NCBI RefSeq assembly: GCF_000703005.1
Contig: NZ_JNLH01000002.1
Coordinates: forward strand, 38,539-102,538
Direction: 5' to 3'
Source of the DNA: Pseudobutyrivibrio ruminis HUN009
GTDB lineage: Bacteria; Bacillota; Clostridia; Lachnospirales; Lachnospiraceae
Length of the DNA stretch: 64,000 nt
A model generated the notes under the pieces. That model was given only the letters and a program-made list of their open reading frames with translations, was not told the DNA's origin and made no database searches. Below, piece by piece: positions 49,931 through 58,258 of this stretch. Within the stretch, counting starts at the first letter, position 1; each line of letters starts with the position of its first letter. The position numbers and the translations under genes were made by a program.

Positions 49931-52365
49931 ATATAAATATATCAACCACACAAAAAACTATAAGAATCCGTGGTGTCTACGAAAAATATGGTCTAGTCGA
50001 AACCTCTAAGAATCGTTATGTAAAGATTTACAGGCTTGGAGATAACAATTATCTAACAGCCATGGAAGAAGAGCAGGTCCAGATTTATGAAGGATATAGA
50101 AAGGTTTTAAATTCCTTTGGCTCAAATGTTGATTTTGCAATCACTATCTTCAATCGAGCCATTAATGAAAGTGAAGTCTCAGAGGATGTTTTGATTAAAG
50201 AAGCTGGAGATGAATGGGATTATCTGAGAAAGCAGATGAATACTATCATTTTAGATCGAATCAAAGAGGGGAAGAACGGAATAGTAAAGGATAAGTACCT
50301 ATCCGTTTCCGTGGAATCTAAGACTGTTAAGAAAGCCTATGATGAGTTCTCCCGTATAAGTAACGACTTGAATAAATCCTTTGAAAAGATTGGCTCATTT
50401 GCAGTTCCATTGACACTTCCAGAGGAAATAGAAATCCTTTATGACATCTTTAATGATGATGATACATATTTAGTTCAGTCTCAAAAGATTGTAGATGATA
50501 AGGGACAGCTAAAGGAAGAAAAGAGCTTTGATTTTGAAAATATGCGCTCCCAGGGGCTTACCATAAATGACCTTTTAGCTCCATCATCATTTTCATTTGA
50601 GGCAAAGTTTATGACTCTTGGAAATAAGTTTGCAAGAACGCTTAGAGTTACCCAGTTACCAAGTAGACTGTCAGATGAGTTTCTTACAAATGTAACTGAT
50701 ATGAATTTCAGCTTACTTACAACCATAAATATTCATCCAATCTCAACAAAACAGGCGGATGCTTTGGTTGCAAAGAATCTGTCTTTCATTAGGGATGAGA
50801 AAAAGAGAGCTTTGCAGGCAGGTCAAAAGGCTGGAATCTATGATGATTCGTATGTGGATCCAAAGATTCTTGATAGAGAAGCTGAAGCTTTGGCTTTAAG
50901 AGAGGCCATGCACACAAGAGATGAACATCTCTTTGAAACAAGTATTACAGTAACAATCTTTGCTGAAAATAAAGAGCAGCTTGATGAATATACAGAGACA
51001 ATCATTACCGAGTATAAGAAAGCTGCGGCAACAATAAATGTAATGATAAATCAGCAGGAAGAAGGATTTAACTCAACCTTACCTCTTTGCAACACCCAAA
51101 TCAGAGATAGAAGAACCCTTACAACAAGCTCGTCAGCTATCTTCATTCCATTCTCGACACTTGAATTAAATGATAAGTCTGGAATCAATTATAGCTGCAA
51201 CCTTATTTCAAAGAATCTCATTGTCTATGACAGAATGAGCTCCAACAACTTTAATGGATTTGTACTTGGTAGCCCGGGTTCAGGAAAGTCATTCATAAGT
51301 AAGGTTGAGATGCTTTCAGTATTCTTAAAGACCAATGCAGACATCATTGTTATTGACCCTGAGGATGAGTACACGGCCCTTGCAACCATGTTAGGTGGAG
51401 AAGTGATTAAGATTATGCCTGATGGTAAGAGCCATATCAATCCGCTGGAGATTGTAAACAGTTATGAACTTGAAGATGAAACAAATCCGGTTAATGCCAA
51501 GGCAGACTTTATTCTTAAGGTAATGGAATGTATCTTGTCGTCACCATTTGGAATTGATTCTATTCAGCAGACTATCATCGATGAGTGTGTTCAGGAGTTG
51601 TTTGAACCATTTGTTGTAAACGGAAGATTAAGAGATATTCCAGAAGATGATATGCCTACCTTGACTAACCTGCAGTACTTACTTGCACAGCGTCGGGAGC
51701 CAGAGGCAAGAAGTCTTGCTATGGCACTAAAGCTTTATACAGGAAAGGGTTCCTTAAATACTTTTGGTTTTAAAACCAACGTAAAAACGAGAAGTCGCTT
51801 TGTTGTATATCAGATCAGGGATATTGGTGACAGACTAAAATCACTTGCTATGCTTACAATCCTAGACCATATCTGGAACAGGATTGTAACTAATAGAAAA
51901 GTTGGAAAGAATACCTGGTTCTTTGTAGATGAGATTTACCTTCTGTTCCAGAATGAGTATTCTGCAACTTTTTTAAATACTCTCTTTAGACGAGCAAGAA
52001 AGTACGGAGGAGTACCTACCGGTATCACCCAAAATGTTTCCAGCTTGCTTGAAAGTCCAACTGCCAGAGATATGCTCCAAAACTGTTGCTATCTGGCAAT
52101 TCTTAGTCAGTCAGGGCCTGATAGGGACAGACTTAGAGAGATATTAAACCTATCTGATACACAGATTTCGTATATAACAAATGCTCCAAGAGGTCAGGGG
52201 CTTTTATATACAGGCTCTAACCTTGTTCCATTTTATTCAAGATTTCCAAAGGGTAATGACATATATAAGGCACTTACATCTGATCTTAAGGAAATCAAGG
52301 CTTTTGAGGAAATGGAAAAGAGACAAGAGGTTAGAGCAAAGAAAGAATTGAAAAGCATTATTTAA
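49927..52365 (+). CDS. virB4: type IV secretion ATPase VirB4/TraE
   Basis: An 812-residue ATPase. The N-terminal domain carries YDIFNDDDTYLVQ and the long helical stretch; the C-terminal RecA-like domain has Walker A LGSPGSGKSF near residue 446, Walker B TWFFVDEIYLLF near residue 662, and the downstream FRRARKYGG and GITQN arginine and Gln motifs. All are intact, so this is the active channel motor. It contrasts with the ATPase-dead relative at 23407-25641. The PrgI stop overlaps its ATG. It is the core gene of the rightward operon. Confidence 0.92.
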   Translation: MNINISTTQKTIRIRGVYEKYGLVETSKNRYVKIYRLGDNNYLTAMEEEQVQIYEGYRKVLNSFGSNVDFAITIFNRAINESEVSEDVLIKEAGDEWDYLRKQMNTIILDRIKEGKNGIVKDKYLSVSVESKTVKKAYDEFSRISNDLNKSFEKIGSFAVPLTLPEEIEILYDIFNDDDTYLVQSQKIVDDKGQLKEEKSFDFENMRSQGLTINDLLAPSSFSFEAKFMTLGNKFARTLRVTQLPSRLSDEFLTNVTDMNFSLLTTINIHPISTKQADALVAKNLSFIRDEKKRALQAGQKAGIYDDSYVDPKILDREAEALALREAMHTRDEHLFETSITVTIFAENKEQLDEYTETIITEYKKAAATINVMINQQEEGFNSTLPLCNTQIRDRRTLTTSSSAIFIPFSTLELNDKSGINYSCNLISKNLIVYDRMSSNNFNGFVLGSPGSGKSFISKVEMLSVFLKTNADIIVIDPEDEYTALATMLGGEVIKIMPDGKSHINPLEIVNSYELEDETNPVNAKADFILKVMECILSSPFGIDSIQQTIIDECVQELFEPFVVNGRLRDIPEDDMPTLTNLQYLLAQRREPEARSLAMALKLYTGKGSLNTFGFKTNVKTRSRFVVYQIRDIGDRLKSLAMLTILDHIWNRIVTNRKVGKNTWFFVDEIYLLFQNEYSATFLNTLFRRARKYGGVPTGITQNVSSLLESPTARDMLQNCCYLAILSQSGPDRDRLREILNLSDTQISYITNAPRGQGLLYTGSNLVPFYSRFPKGNDIYKALTSDLKEIKAFEEMEKRQEVRAKKELKSII

Positions 52366-52376
52366 AGAGGTAATCA

Positions 52377-52865
52377 ATGGATAAATTTATAGATTATGTT
52401 GAGGATTCAAAGATCTTTACAGAGTTCTTTGCAAAACTGCCAACTCCACTGAATAACGTATATTTTCTTATCTTAGTTGCAGGGATAGTAGTAGTGATGC
52501 TGCTTTCGAATTTTATAGATATGATTTTTGTCCATATAAGGCATAAGCAGATTATGAAGAAGGCTAGTGAAGCAAAGCCTGTAGAAGGTAACCAGGTTAA
52601 TGAGAATGTTTTAGGCTTTATGGCTGCAATGCAGTATGCCTTTATGTCTAAGCAAAAAAGAGATGAGGACATCATAACTATCGATGAAAGACCAGCTAAT
52701 TTCATAGAACAAAAGGAGTCATACTTCGAGGCAACTATGAGAGAGCAGAGAATGAAGGATATGAAAAGGAAACAACTCGACGAGCAAAAAGAGGCAGCAC
52801 GCATTAAGGCAGAAGCAGCTTTACATGAGCTGTCGAAGGAAGAGGAATTATTAAATGAAAGATAA
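52377..52865 (+). CDS. membrane protein with coiled-coil tail (transfer operon)
   Basis: A 162-residue protein with one membrane helix (residues 27-50, FLILVAGIVVVMLLSNFIDM) and a C-terminal coiled coil rich in Lys, Glu and Arg (RMKDMKRKQLDEQKEAARIK). GAGG precedes the ATG. Such proteins between virB4 and later tra genes may be channel adaptors. No family recognised. It overlaps the next gene by 11 bp. Confidence 0.65.
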   Translation: MDKFIDYVEDSKIFTEFFAKLPTPLNNVYFLILVAGIVVVMLLSNFIDMIFVHIRHKQIMKKASEAKPVEGNQVNENVLGFMAAMQYAFMSKQKRDEDIITIDERPANFIEQKESYFEATMREQRMKDMKRKQLDEQKEAARIKAEAALHELSKEEELLNER

Positions 52866-53268
52866 AACACTAGAAGAAAAAACCAGACAGATAAAGGAAT
52901 TAATCGCTGAGAGAATGGTTGGTTCCATCAGATTCTTGTTTGAATGTTTCATAGATACAGAAGCTGTAGATGTAGTTGTATCCAGAGAGGGTACAGAGGT
53001 TGTAACTGAGGTGGCAACACAAAAGTATGCTATGGAACCAGCCAGCGATCTTAGAGAGTTGCTAAAGAGACATGCAACACTTTCTAACATTGAAAAGAAG
53101 GAGTATGGCGACAGAGAGGCAATGAAGCTCGTATTTACAATACTTTTAAACCTTTATGCTGGTGGTCATATTAAGGATGAGGCATTTCGTCAGAAGGAAA
53201 TGCTAAATGTGATTAAAAAGAAGCTTAAGAATTATAAGGTGGTAGATTATGCTTACGCAGCCTCGTAA
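52855..53268 (+). CDS. hypothetical transfer-operon protein, 137 aa
   Basis: A 137-residue soluble protein, mostly helical (RQIKELIAERMVGSIRFLFE), with a short beta pair near residue 50 (DVVVSREGTEVVTEV). The C-terminus is basic. It overlaps both its neighbours (11 and 20 bp), so it is certainly part of the virB4 operon. Function unknown. Confidence 0.65.
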   Translation: MKDKTLEEKTRQIKELIAERMVGSIRFLFECFIDTEAVDVVVSREGTEVVTEVATQKYAMEPASDLRELLKRHATLSNIEKKEYGDREAMKLVFTILLNLYAGGHIKDEAFRQKEMLNVIKKKLKNYKVVDYAYAAS

Positions 53269-54178
53269 AGCATTAGAAATACTGGACGAATCAAGTATTG
53301 ATAGATACATAGATATTGTGGTGAATAATCCAAACCTTGGACCATATAATCATGCTTATCTATTTAATCAGGGGAATATCAATAAATTTCTGCTTCCTGA
53401 AAATAGTATCCACGAGCTTGGTAAAAAGGTTAGGGGAGTAGAGGGTGAAATCTATCTGCCTGTTTTCAAAGATAATCTAACCTTTGCAAGAGCAAAGGTA
53501 AAAGAGGTAAAGCCAATAAAAAGAACTGATGTAGGAAATAACTATCTTACGAGGTACCGTGATGTTTTTGGCTGTTCTCCTAAAACTACAAAGTTTATAG
53601 GATTTGGTCGCTTAGGCCATTTCAGTAAGGATGAGGGAGAAGCCTATATATCAAAGGAGGCTTATGAAAATCAGTTTAGTGAAAAGGGAATGCTAAATAA
53701 GGCAGTTCTAGAGATACTTGCAGAATTGTTTGCAGATGCAGAGGATGCTAAAAATCCAGAGTATAATAAGCTCCTTTTATACTTAGCCCTTTCAAGTAGG
53801 GGCTTTTCTAGCTCAAAACCAAATCTAAATATGGCAGAGCTCAAGGAATACTTGGATGAGACTAAACTAATGAACTTATCTCTTATAGTGAAGAACTGTC
53901 TGTATTTGGTGGAAGGCATTGAACTTGATTTTGAGGAAGTAATGATTCTTAGAGCTTTAATGAAAGAAGATAGGGCTGAGACTATTAGCATTTTGGAGAA
54001 ATTAGAAGAAGAGTGCGATGTTAAGCCTATGATAAAACAGCTAAGATATAAGCTTTTGTCAACAGATGAAGCCACTTATGCAGACTTATATATGCTTAAA
54101 GCCACAAAAAAGCTGCAGCTACATAAGGGATTTAAAGGATTTTTCAATACAAAGAAATACTTTGAATTAAAGGACTAA
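53249..54178 (+). CDS. hypothetical transfer-operon protein, 309 aa (weak ArdC-like N-terminus)
   Basis: A 309-residue soluble protein, the last gene of the virB4 operon. The N-terminal 100 residues, NPNLGPYNHAYLFNQG then IHELGKKVRGVEGEIYLPVF, loosely follow the order of the N-terminal ssDNA-binding domain of ArdC-type antirestriction proteins (an N-x-L-L stretch, then a lysine-rich GxxVKKGEKG-like turn). The similarity is too weak to name it. The rest is helical (LFADAEDAKNPEYNKL). AGGTGG precedes the ATG at 53249. No terminator is visible; a CGCACGTGCG palindrome lies 14 bp after the stop. Confidence 0.55.
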   Translation: MLTQPRKALEILDESSIDRYIDIVVNNPNLGPYNHAYLFNQGNINKFLLPENSIHELGKKVRGVEGEIYLPVFKDNLTFARAKVKEVKPIKRTDVGNNYLTRYRDVFGCSPKTTKFIGFGRLGHFSKDEGEAYISKEAYENQFSEKGMLNKAVLEILAELFADAEDAKNPEYNKLLLYLALSSRGFSSSKPNLNMAELKEYLDETKLMNLSLIVKNCLYLVEGIELDFEEVMILRALMKEDRAETISILEKLEEECDVKPMIKQLRYKLLSTDEATYADLYMLKATKKLQLHKGFKGFFNTKKYFELKD

Positions 54179-54261
54179 CGCCACATAAATACGCACGTGC
54201 GGAGTAGTGCGCATAAAAAACATAAATTATATAAACTCCATAAATAAAATAAATTTTCAAT

Positions 54262-54300
54262 CAAGTGTACCATTTCTCAGAAAATGGGCCATTTTATATA
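54262..54300 (+). promoter_or_regulatory. GTGTACC-N14-GGGCC element, copy E
   Basis: CAAGTGTACC, 14 bases, GGGCC, ATTTTATATAG, ending 18 bases before the TTG start of the next gene. Upstream at 54192-54201 is the perfect palindrome CGCACGTGCG with a further GTGCGCA at 54207, otherwise AT-rich sequence. Confidence 0.75.
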
Positions 54301-54318
54301 GTGGAAAGGAGTTACACA

Positions 54319-54825
54319 TTGAACGAGATTGAATTTTTAGATGAAGTCAAAGGCTTGGACGAAAATGGAAAGTCTAAAGCTCAGGTTGTAGTAGGCATTA
54401 TGGATGTACTAAAGAATGAAATGATAGATACAGTGACATCCTTCTACGGAGTATTAGATGTAGCTATTGTCCCAGATTATAACTCAGCCTTTGAACTTAC
54501 ATTTAGTGATAGTGGAGATTATGAGTATGTCCAGCTGACAGGATTGTTAGATGAATATTTTAACCTTGTATCAGCGGCGAATTCTGGTGAAGAAATTCCA
54601 CCACTGCTCACACTAACAATTATGCCTGCGGGAGATATAGAAAACTATCTTACTGTAGTAGGTGCTATGTATTCTTATAAGTCAAAAAGACCTTATGAAG
54701 TGCCAAGCGGTATTCATTTTGTAGCACCAACCGAAAACCTAGAGTTTTTTGGATTAGATGAAGAAACAGTTAACACTCTTCTTGATGAATTAGATGAGGA
54801 AGAGTTTTTAGAAGAAATGAGGTAA
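54319..54825 (+). CDS. acidic hypothetical protein, 168 aa (TTG start)
   Basis: I start this gene at TTG 54319, because AAAGGAG lies seven bases upstream and the reading frame before it runs into element E; no ATG is suitable. The product is soluble and acidic, with a FELTFSDSGDYEYVQLTG stretch and an acidic end (LLDELDEEEFLEE). No family recognised. It is first in a small operon under element E with the DUF4870 protein three bp behind, so it is expressed with the transfer genes. Confidence 0.65.
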   Translation: MNEIEFLDEVKGLDENGKSKAQVVVGIMDVLKNEMIDTVTSFYGVLDVAIVPDYNSAFELTFSDSGDYEYVQLTGLLDEYFNLVSAANSGEEIPPLLTLTIMPAGDIENYLTVVGAMYSYKSKRPYEVPSGIHFVAPTENLEFFGLDEETVNTLLDELDEEEFLEEMR

Positions 54826-54827
54826 AA

Positions 54828-55115
54828 ATGGAAAAGAAAACAGAGACAATGTCAAAGAAGATGACTGGTATTGTAGCTTATATCACATGGATTGGCTGGA
54901 TTATTGCATATATTTCAGGAGATACTGAAGGTGCCAAGTTTCATCTTAATCAGGCACTAGTTATTCATTTGATTGGACTTGTAGGATTTATTCCAGTAGT
55001 AGGTCGTTATTTGTGGATCTTTGCTACAATCCTTTGGTTTATTGGCTTCACCTACGCGTCAAGAGAAGAAGAAAAGCCAGTTCCAATCGTTGGAAGTATC
55101 GAGATATTAAAGTAG
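54828..55115 (+). CDS. DUF4870-like small membrane protein
   Basis: A 95-residue protein with three membrane helices (TGIVAYITWIGWIIAYISG, LVIHLIGLVGFIPVVG and LWIFATILWFIGFTYAS) and the family-typical KFHLNQALVI in the first loop. DUF4870 (TIC20-like) proteins are common small membrane proteins of unknown role. It follows the 54319 gene by two bases. No terminator follows it, but a strong promoter for the EAL gene starts 31 bp later. Confidence 0.8.
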   Translation: MEKKTETMSKKMTGIVAYITWIGWIIAYISGDTEGAKFHLNQALVIHLIGLVGFIPVVGRYLWIFATILWFIGFTYASREEEKPVPIVGSIEILK

Positions 55116-55146
55116 TAACAATTAGTTGAGTTGTAACAACAATTTG

Positions 55147-55175
55147 TTGACATAGCCAAATCGTGACAGTATAAT
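55147..55175 (+). promoter_or_regulatory. consensus housekeeping promoter of the EAL gene
   Basis: TTGACA (55147-55152), exactly 17 bp, TATAAT (55170-55175): a perfect consensus pair 45 bases before the EAL ATG. Just upstream, AACAA/TTGTT words form an imperfect inverted repeat (55122-55148) that could be an operator. Confidence 0.85.
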
Positions 55176-55219
55176 CTGATATTGGTTTTTATGCGTTTTA
55201 TATAACTTTAGAGGGAAAA

Positions 55220-56473
55220 ATGAAAGGAAAATTAATTAACAAAATAGTTGCAGCCATGGAAACAGGAGAGCTGCAAGCATATTATCAGCCGCAGTATAAC
55301 CCAAGAAAAGGAGTCATCGGTGGAGCCGAAGCACTTGTTCGATGGGTAAAGGCAGATGGCACAGTAATACCACCAGCAGAGTTTATTCCTGAGCTTGAAG
55401 AAAAAGGCCAGGTAAGTATTGTTGACTGGTATATAACAGAAGAAGCTTGTAAAACAATACAAAAGCTAGGCGATAAAGCTGTAAAGATAAGCGTAAACTT
55501 CGGAAGAGAACACGCTAAGGATGAACACTTTGTAGATAAGCTTGATAAGATGGTAGAAGCGTATCATATTGATAAGAGCTTGCTTGGGGTAGAGATTACA
55601 GAATCTGATGTAGTAGCTGAAAAAGAAGATGTTATCGCCTGGGTACAAAGAGTAGAAGCAGCTGGATATACAGTATCCATTGATGACTTCGGCTCAGGTA
55701 TGTCGTCCCTTTCATTTGTAAAAGATGTTCCTGCAAAAGTATTAAAGATAGATAAGTCCTTCTTGGAGGATAACTGCCAGTCAGAAAAAGGAAGAATCAC
55801 TCTAGAATCCGTTTTCTATATGGCGCACCGCCTTCGCCTTACAACAGTAGTAGAAGGTGTAGAAACAAAAGAGCAACTTGATTTCATAAACACCTGCGAT
55901 TGTGATTATATCCAGGGATACCTGTTCTCAAAGCCTGTACCACATGATGAGTTTTTTAACATGTGTACTAATGAAGCTCCTGTAGATGTAGACTTCATTG
56001 ATCCATTTGCATCTCAGACAGCTTTTGGTCAGGTAAGATCACTTATAGATGCTGTTTATACTAAGTTTCATATGGTGATCTTTGTAAATTTAACAAGAGA
56101 TAGCTACCATGTAATGAAAAGAGAAACATTAATGAATACACTTCTTCCTGAAACAGGAAGCTATACTGATGGATATAAGTATGCCAGAAGTATGTGTAAA
56201 GAAGAGGACTTTGAAACCTTAGATAAAGCCTTTACAAGAGAAAACCTTATTAAGGCTTTTAAGAGAGGGGAAAAGTCAGTTGTAAGAATAGTAGCTCAGC
56301 GTACAGAAGATGGAGAGTATCATAAGGTAGCCTTTGAAGATTACTTTATGAATAATCTAGATAGTGATGATGTATTTATGGTTTCCTTTATTCACTATGT
56401 AGACTTTAGTGATGATACGTATGTAGGAAATGTAAGATTTGGGTATAGCCAAAATCCAAAGGCTAGCCAATAA
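55220..56473 (+). CDS. EAL-domain c-di-GMP phosphodiesterase
   Basis: A 417-residue protein. Residues 15-250 are an EAL domain with every catalytic element: EALVRW (37-42), SVNF, EITES, IDDFGSGMSS, LKIDKSF, VEGVET and QGYLFSKP. It should hydrolyse cyclic di-GMP to pGpG. The C-terminal 150 residues, after a linker, form a PAS-like or unknown sensor-type domain (FHMVIFVNLTRDSYHVMKRET) that is frequent in Lachnospiraceae. There is no membrane segment. The gene stands alone with its own consensus promoter and a structured 3' region. Lowering c-di-GMP would favour motility over adhesion in the host. Confidence 0.92.
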   Translation: MKGKLINKIVAAMETGELQAYYQPQYNPRKGVIGGAEALVRWVKADGTVIPPAEFIPELEEKGQVSIVDWYITEEACKTIQKLGDKAVKISVNFGREHAKDEHFVDKLDKMVEAYHIDKSLLGVEITESDVVAEKEDVIAWVQRVEAAGYTVSIDDFGSGMSSLSFVKDVPAKVLKIDKSFLEDNCQSEKGRITLESVFYMAHRLRLTTVVEGVETKEQLDFINTCDCDYIQGYLFSKPVPHDEFFNMCTNEAPVDVDFIDPFASQTAFGQVRSLIDAVYTKFHMVIFVNLTRDSYHVMKRETLMNTLLPETGSYTDGYKYARSMCKEEDFETLDKAFTRENLIKAFKRGEKSVVRIVAQRTEDGEYHKVAFEDYFMNNLDSDDVFMVSFIHYVDFSDDTYVGNVRFGYSQNPKASQ

Positions 56474-56493
56474 TCCAATCCAACAGTTCCTGG

Positions 56494-56676
56494 AGGAGGT
56501 AAAACAAGAGAAGACCTCCTGCTAGAATGAATAAAGCGATAACTAATCTATATATAAGAAAGAACAACAGCCCCTGTTATCGGCACCCGATAACAAGCAG
56601 GAAGTCTAGGCCTGTCAAGAGACCGTGGAATAAACCAATGGATTTATGCCGCGAAAGCTCTTGATGGGCCTTTTTT
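56494..56676 (+). ncRNA. structured RNA of unknown class ending in a terminator
   Basis: Three stems lie in order: AGGAGGT/ACCTCCT (56494-56520); TGTTATCGG-cac-CCGATAACA with outer CCTG/CAGG (56572-56602); and a long rod from AGGCC (56608) to GGCCT (56671) made of TCAAGAG/CTCTTGA, then a 3-by-5 internal loop (ACC facing GAAAG), then GTGG/CCGC and ATAAA/TTTAT with an eight-base loop, followed by T6. The rod is more elaborate than a plain terminator. I could not match it to a riboswitch or ribozyme class I know. Confidence 0.6.
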
Positions 56677-56696
56677 ATTGCTAAAAAACCAGTAAA

Positions 56697-56720
56697 TTCA
56701 AGGCTTTTGAGGTGTCCAAT
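56697..56720 (+). promoter_or_regulatory. GGTGTCCA element, copy 2
   Basis: TTCAAGGCTTTTGAGGTGTCC then A. From the end of GGTGTCCA, 27 bases lead to TATACT, and the dockerin-like microprotein gene starts about 100 bp further on. The same motif and distance are seen at 15801 and 58175. Confidence 0.65.
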
Positions 56721-56817
56721 AAACCGCGTTACGATATGATATTCTTATACTAGTATAAAATCATGAGCTATTTCTCTGGGTTATTTATTTAAAAGAAGTA
56801 GAAAAAGGAGTCAAAAT

Positions 56818-56958
56818 ATGGATGGTTTATTTGGAATTGATTGGGATTTAAATGGTGAAGTAGATATTACTGATGATATAATCACTTTAAATTTGTTAGA
56901 AAAAGATGACAACGAAGAAAAGAAAATAAGTAATAAAGGAGCAATATTTAATGAGTAG
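56818..56958 (+). CDS. microprotein with one dockerin/EF-hand-like loop (46 aa)
   Basis: ATG at 56818 after AAAAAGGAG encodes MDGLFGIDWDLNGEVDITDD and continues as a helix and Lys-rich tail. The calcium loop is D8, D10, N12, G13, V15, D19, the same positions as in the microproteins at 9902 and 58676, with W9 at the second position in all three. The stop overlaps the start of the next gene by eight bases. Calcium binding is inferred. Confidence 0.75.
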   Translation: MDGLFGIDWDLNGEVDITDDIITLNLLEKDDNEEKKISNKGAIFNE

Positions 56959-57928
56959 TGAAGTAAAGGTTAGAGTCAGAGATTCTGTATTGGATATAGA
57001 TGAAGGCATTGCTGAGACAATAGTTGTTCTTAATGAAAAAGGATATATTACAACGTGTTGTTGTGAAGGACATAAGCGATTTTGTGAGGGTTATGCACAA
57101 CCTAAGAGAAGACAAGAGTATGGTCAGTATAGTCCGATATGGATAACATTTCAAGATGGTTATTTACCACCATATTCACCTAATATATATCCTTTTTCAG
57201 ATGATTCTGATGGGTGGAGAAATGGTCACGCTAGAGAGTTTATGGGATTAAGAAAAGTTTTTAAACATTCTGAAGCTATTCCTGAATTATTTGTAAGCTT
57301 TGAAACTCCAAAAAGAGAGAGACAGAACTTTAGTGATGGTGATGTGGATAAGGAACATAAAAGAGCTTTAGAGTTAGTTCTTGAGTGGGCCAAAGGACTC
57401 CCACGATTAGAGGAATATGATGCTAGTTTCCCAGTTGAAGATGAAATGAAAGAAATTGTGGAAACACTTAATGCGAAAGGATATAGCGTTCGAAGAAGCA
57501 TGGCTAGACCTCTTGAAATATATTTTAAAGAAGGGTGTGCACCAATTGAAACACCGAGAATCAATGGGCTTAAAAATTATTCACGTGGAACTAAAGGAAT
57601 AATATATGCCTATGATAAGCTATGGATTAATGCAGATGTACACGATGAAATCCTAATGTGGGCGCAAAATCTTCCAGAGAAATATTTGACAATGAAAGAT
57701 GTAGATAAGGTCCTTCGCAAAAAAAGATATTCTGTACTCACAGGAGATGAAGCTGGGAAATATATTGTATTCTTAGATGGATATCATTCTGAACTAGGTC
57801 TAGAAAATATACATCATGTATGGGAGGAATTCGACGATAAGAATTATACTTTATATGTTTCAGAAGATATTGATGCAATAATGAAATGGGCAGAAGGACT
57901 ACCTGAGTTCTGCCAGGAAGAGGAATAA
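56951..57928 (+). CDS. hypothetical protein with CCCEGH motif
   Basis: A 325-residue soluble protein. Near residue 25, VVLNEKGYITTCCCEGH is a motif (L-N-x-K-G-Y-x-T-x-x-C-C-x-G-H) shared by many small uncharacterised Firmicute proteins. It recurs in weaker form downstream: IVETLNAKGYSVRRS near residue 175 and KVLRKKRYSVLTG near 255, so the protein may contain three diverged copies of one module, each followed by an EWAKGLP- or WAQNLPE-like phrase. The start overlaps the dockerin-like microprotein, so both are made together. No activity can be assigned. Confidence 0.65.
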   Translation: MSSEVKVRVRDSVLDIDEGIAETIVVLNEKGYITTCCCEGHKRFCEGYAQPKRRQEYGQYSPIWITFQDGYLPPYSPNIYPFSDDSDGWRNGHAREFMGLRKVFKHSEAIPELFVSFETPKRERQNFSDGDVDKEHKRALELVLEWAKGLPRLEEYDASFPVEDEMKEIVETLNAKGYSVRRSMARPLEIYFKEGCAPIETPRINGLKNYSRGTKGIIYAYDKLWINADVHDEILMWAQNLPEKYLTMKDVDKVLRKKRYSVLTGDEAGKYIVFLDGYHSELGLENIHHVWEEFDDKNYTLYVSEDIDAIMKWAEGLPEFCQEEE

Positions 57929-57929
57929 T

Positions 57930-58166
57930 ATGGAATTAAGAGAAGAATTAGAAAAACTTGTACCGCTGGTAATTGAATTTGAAAAAGAAGAAACAAGTAC
58001 TGGGGAAATAAATCGAAAAAAGAATGCTTGGTTTAAACCTTTAGTAAAATTAGCTGCACAATATGGATACGGGCCATCAGGGTTAATTGAGTGTTCACCA
58101 GATTATAGACGAATAACAGCACTCACGGTGGGTGATGTTAGAGTAGAAATACCATGTGATAATTAA
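57930..58166 (+). CDS. small hypothetical protein, 78 aa
   Basis: A 78-residue soluble protein beginning MELREELEKLVPLVIEFEK. The centre has AAQYGYGPSGLIECSPDY and the end forms a beta pair. No family recognised. It starts one base after the previous stop, so it is the third gene of the operon led by the microprotein at 56818. Confidence 0.6.
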   Translation: MELREELEKLVPLVIEFEKEETSTGEINRKKNAWFKPLVKLAAQYGYGPSGLIECSPDYRRITALTVGDVRVEIPCDN

Positions 58167-58174
58167 TCTTCTTT

Positions 58175-58192
58175 TAGGTGTCCATTTTATAG
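58175..58192 (+). promoter_or_regulatory. GGTGTCCA element, copy 3
   Basis: CTTTTAGGTGTCCATTTTAT, then at exactly 27 bases after GGTGTCCA the hexamer TAAAAT. It precedes the DUF4177 gene at 58259 by about 70 bp. The left part (TTCAAGG) is weaker than in copies 1 and 2. Confidence 0.6.
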
Positions 58193-58258
58193 ATAGTAAG
58201 AAGAGTAGAATTAAAATCAGAAATAAGCAGCTATAAGTCAATAAGGAGGGAAATTACT

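Noticed and set aside
52394..52870. Ser/Cys-rich minus-strand open frame of 158 codons
   Set aside because: It is the antisense of the well-supported membrane coiled-coil gene at 52377-52865, and its odd composition reflects that.
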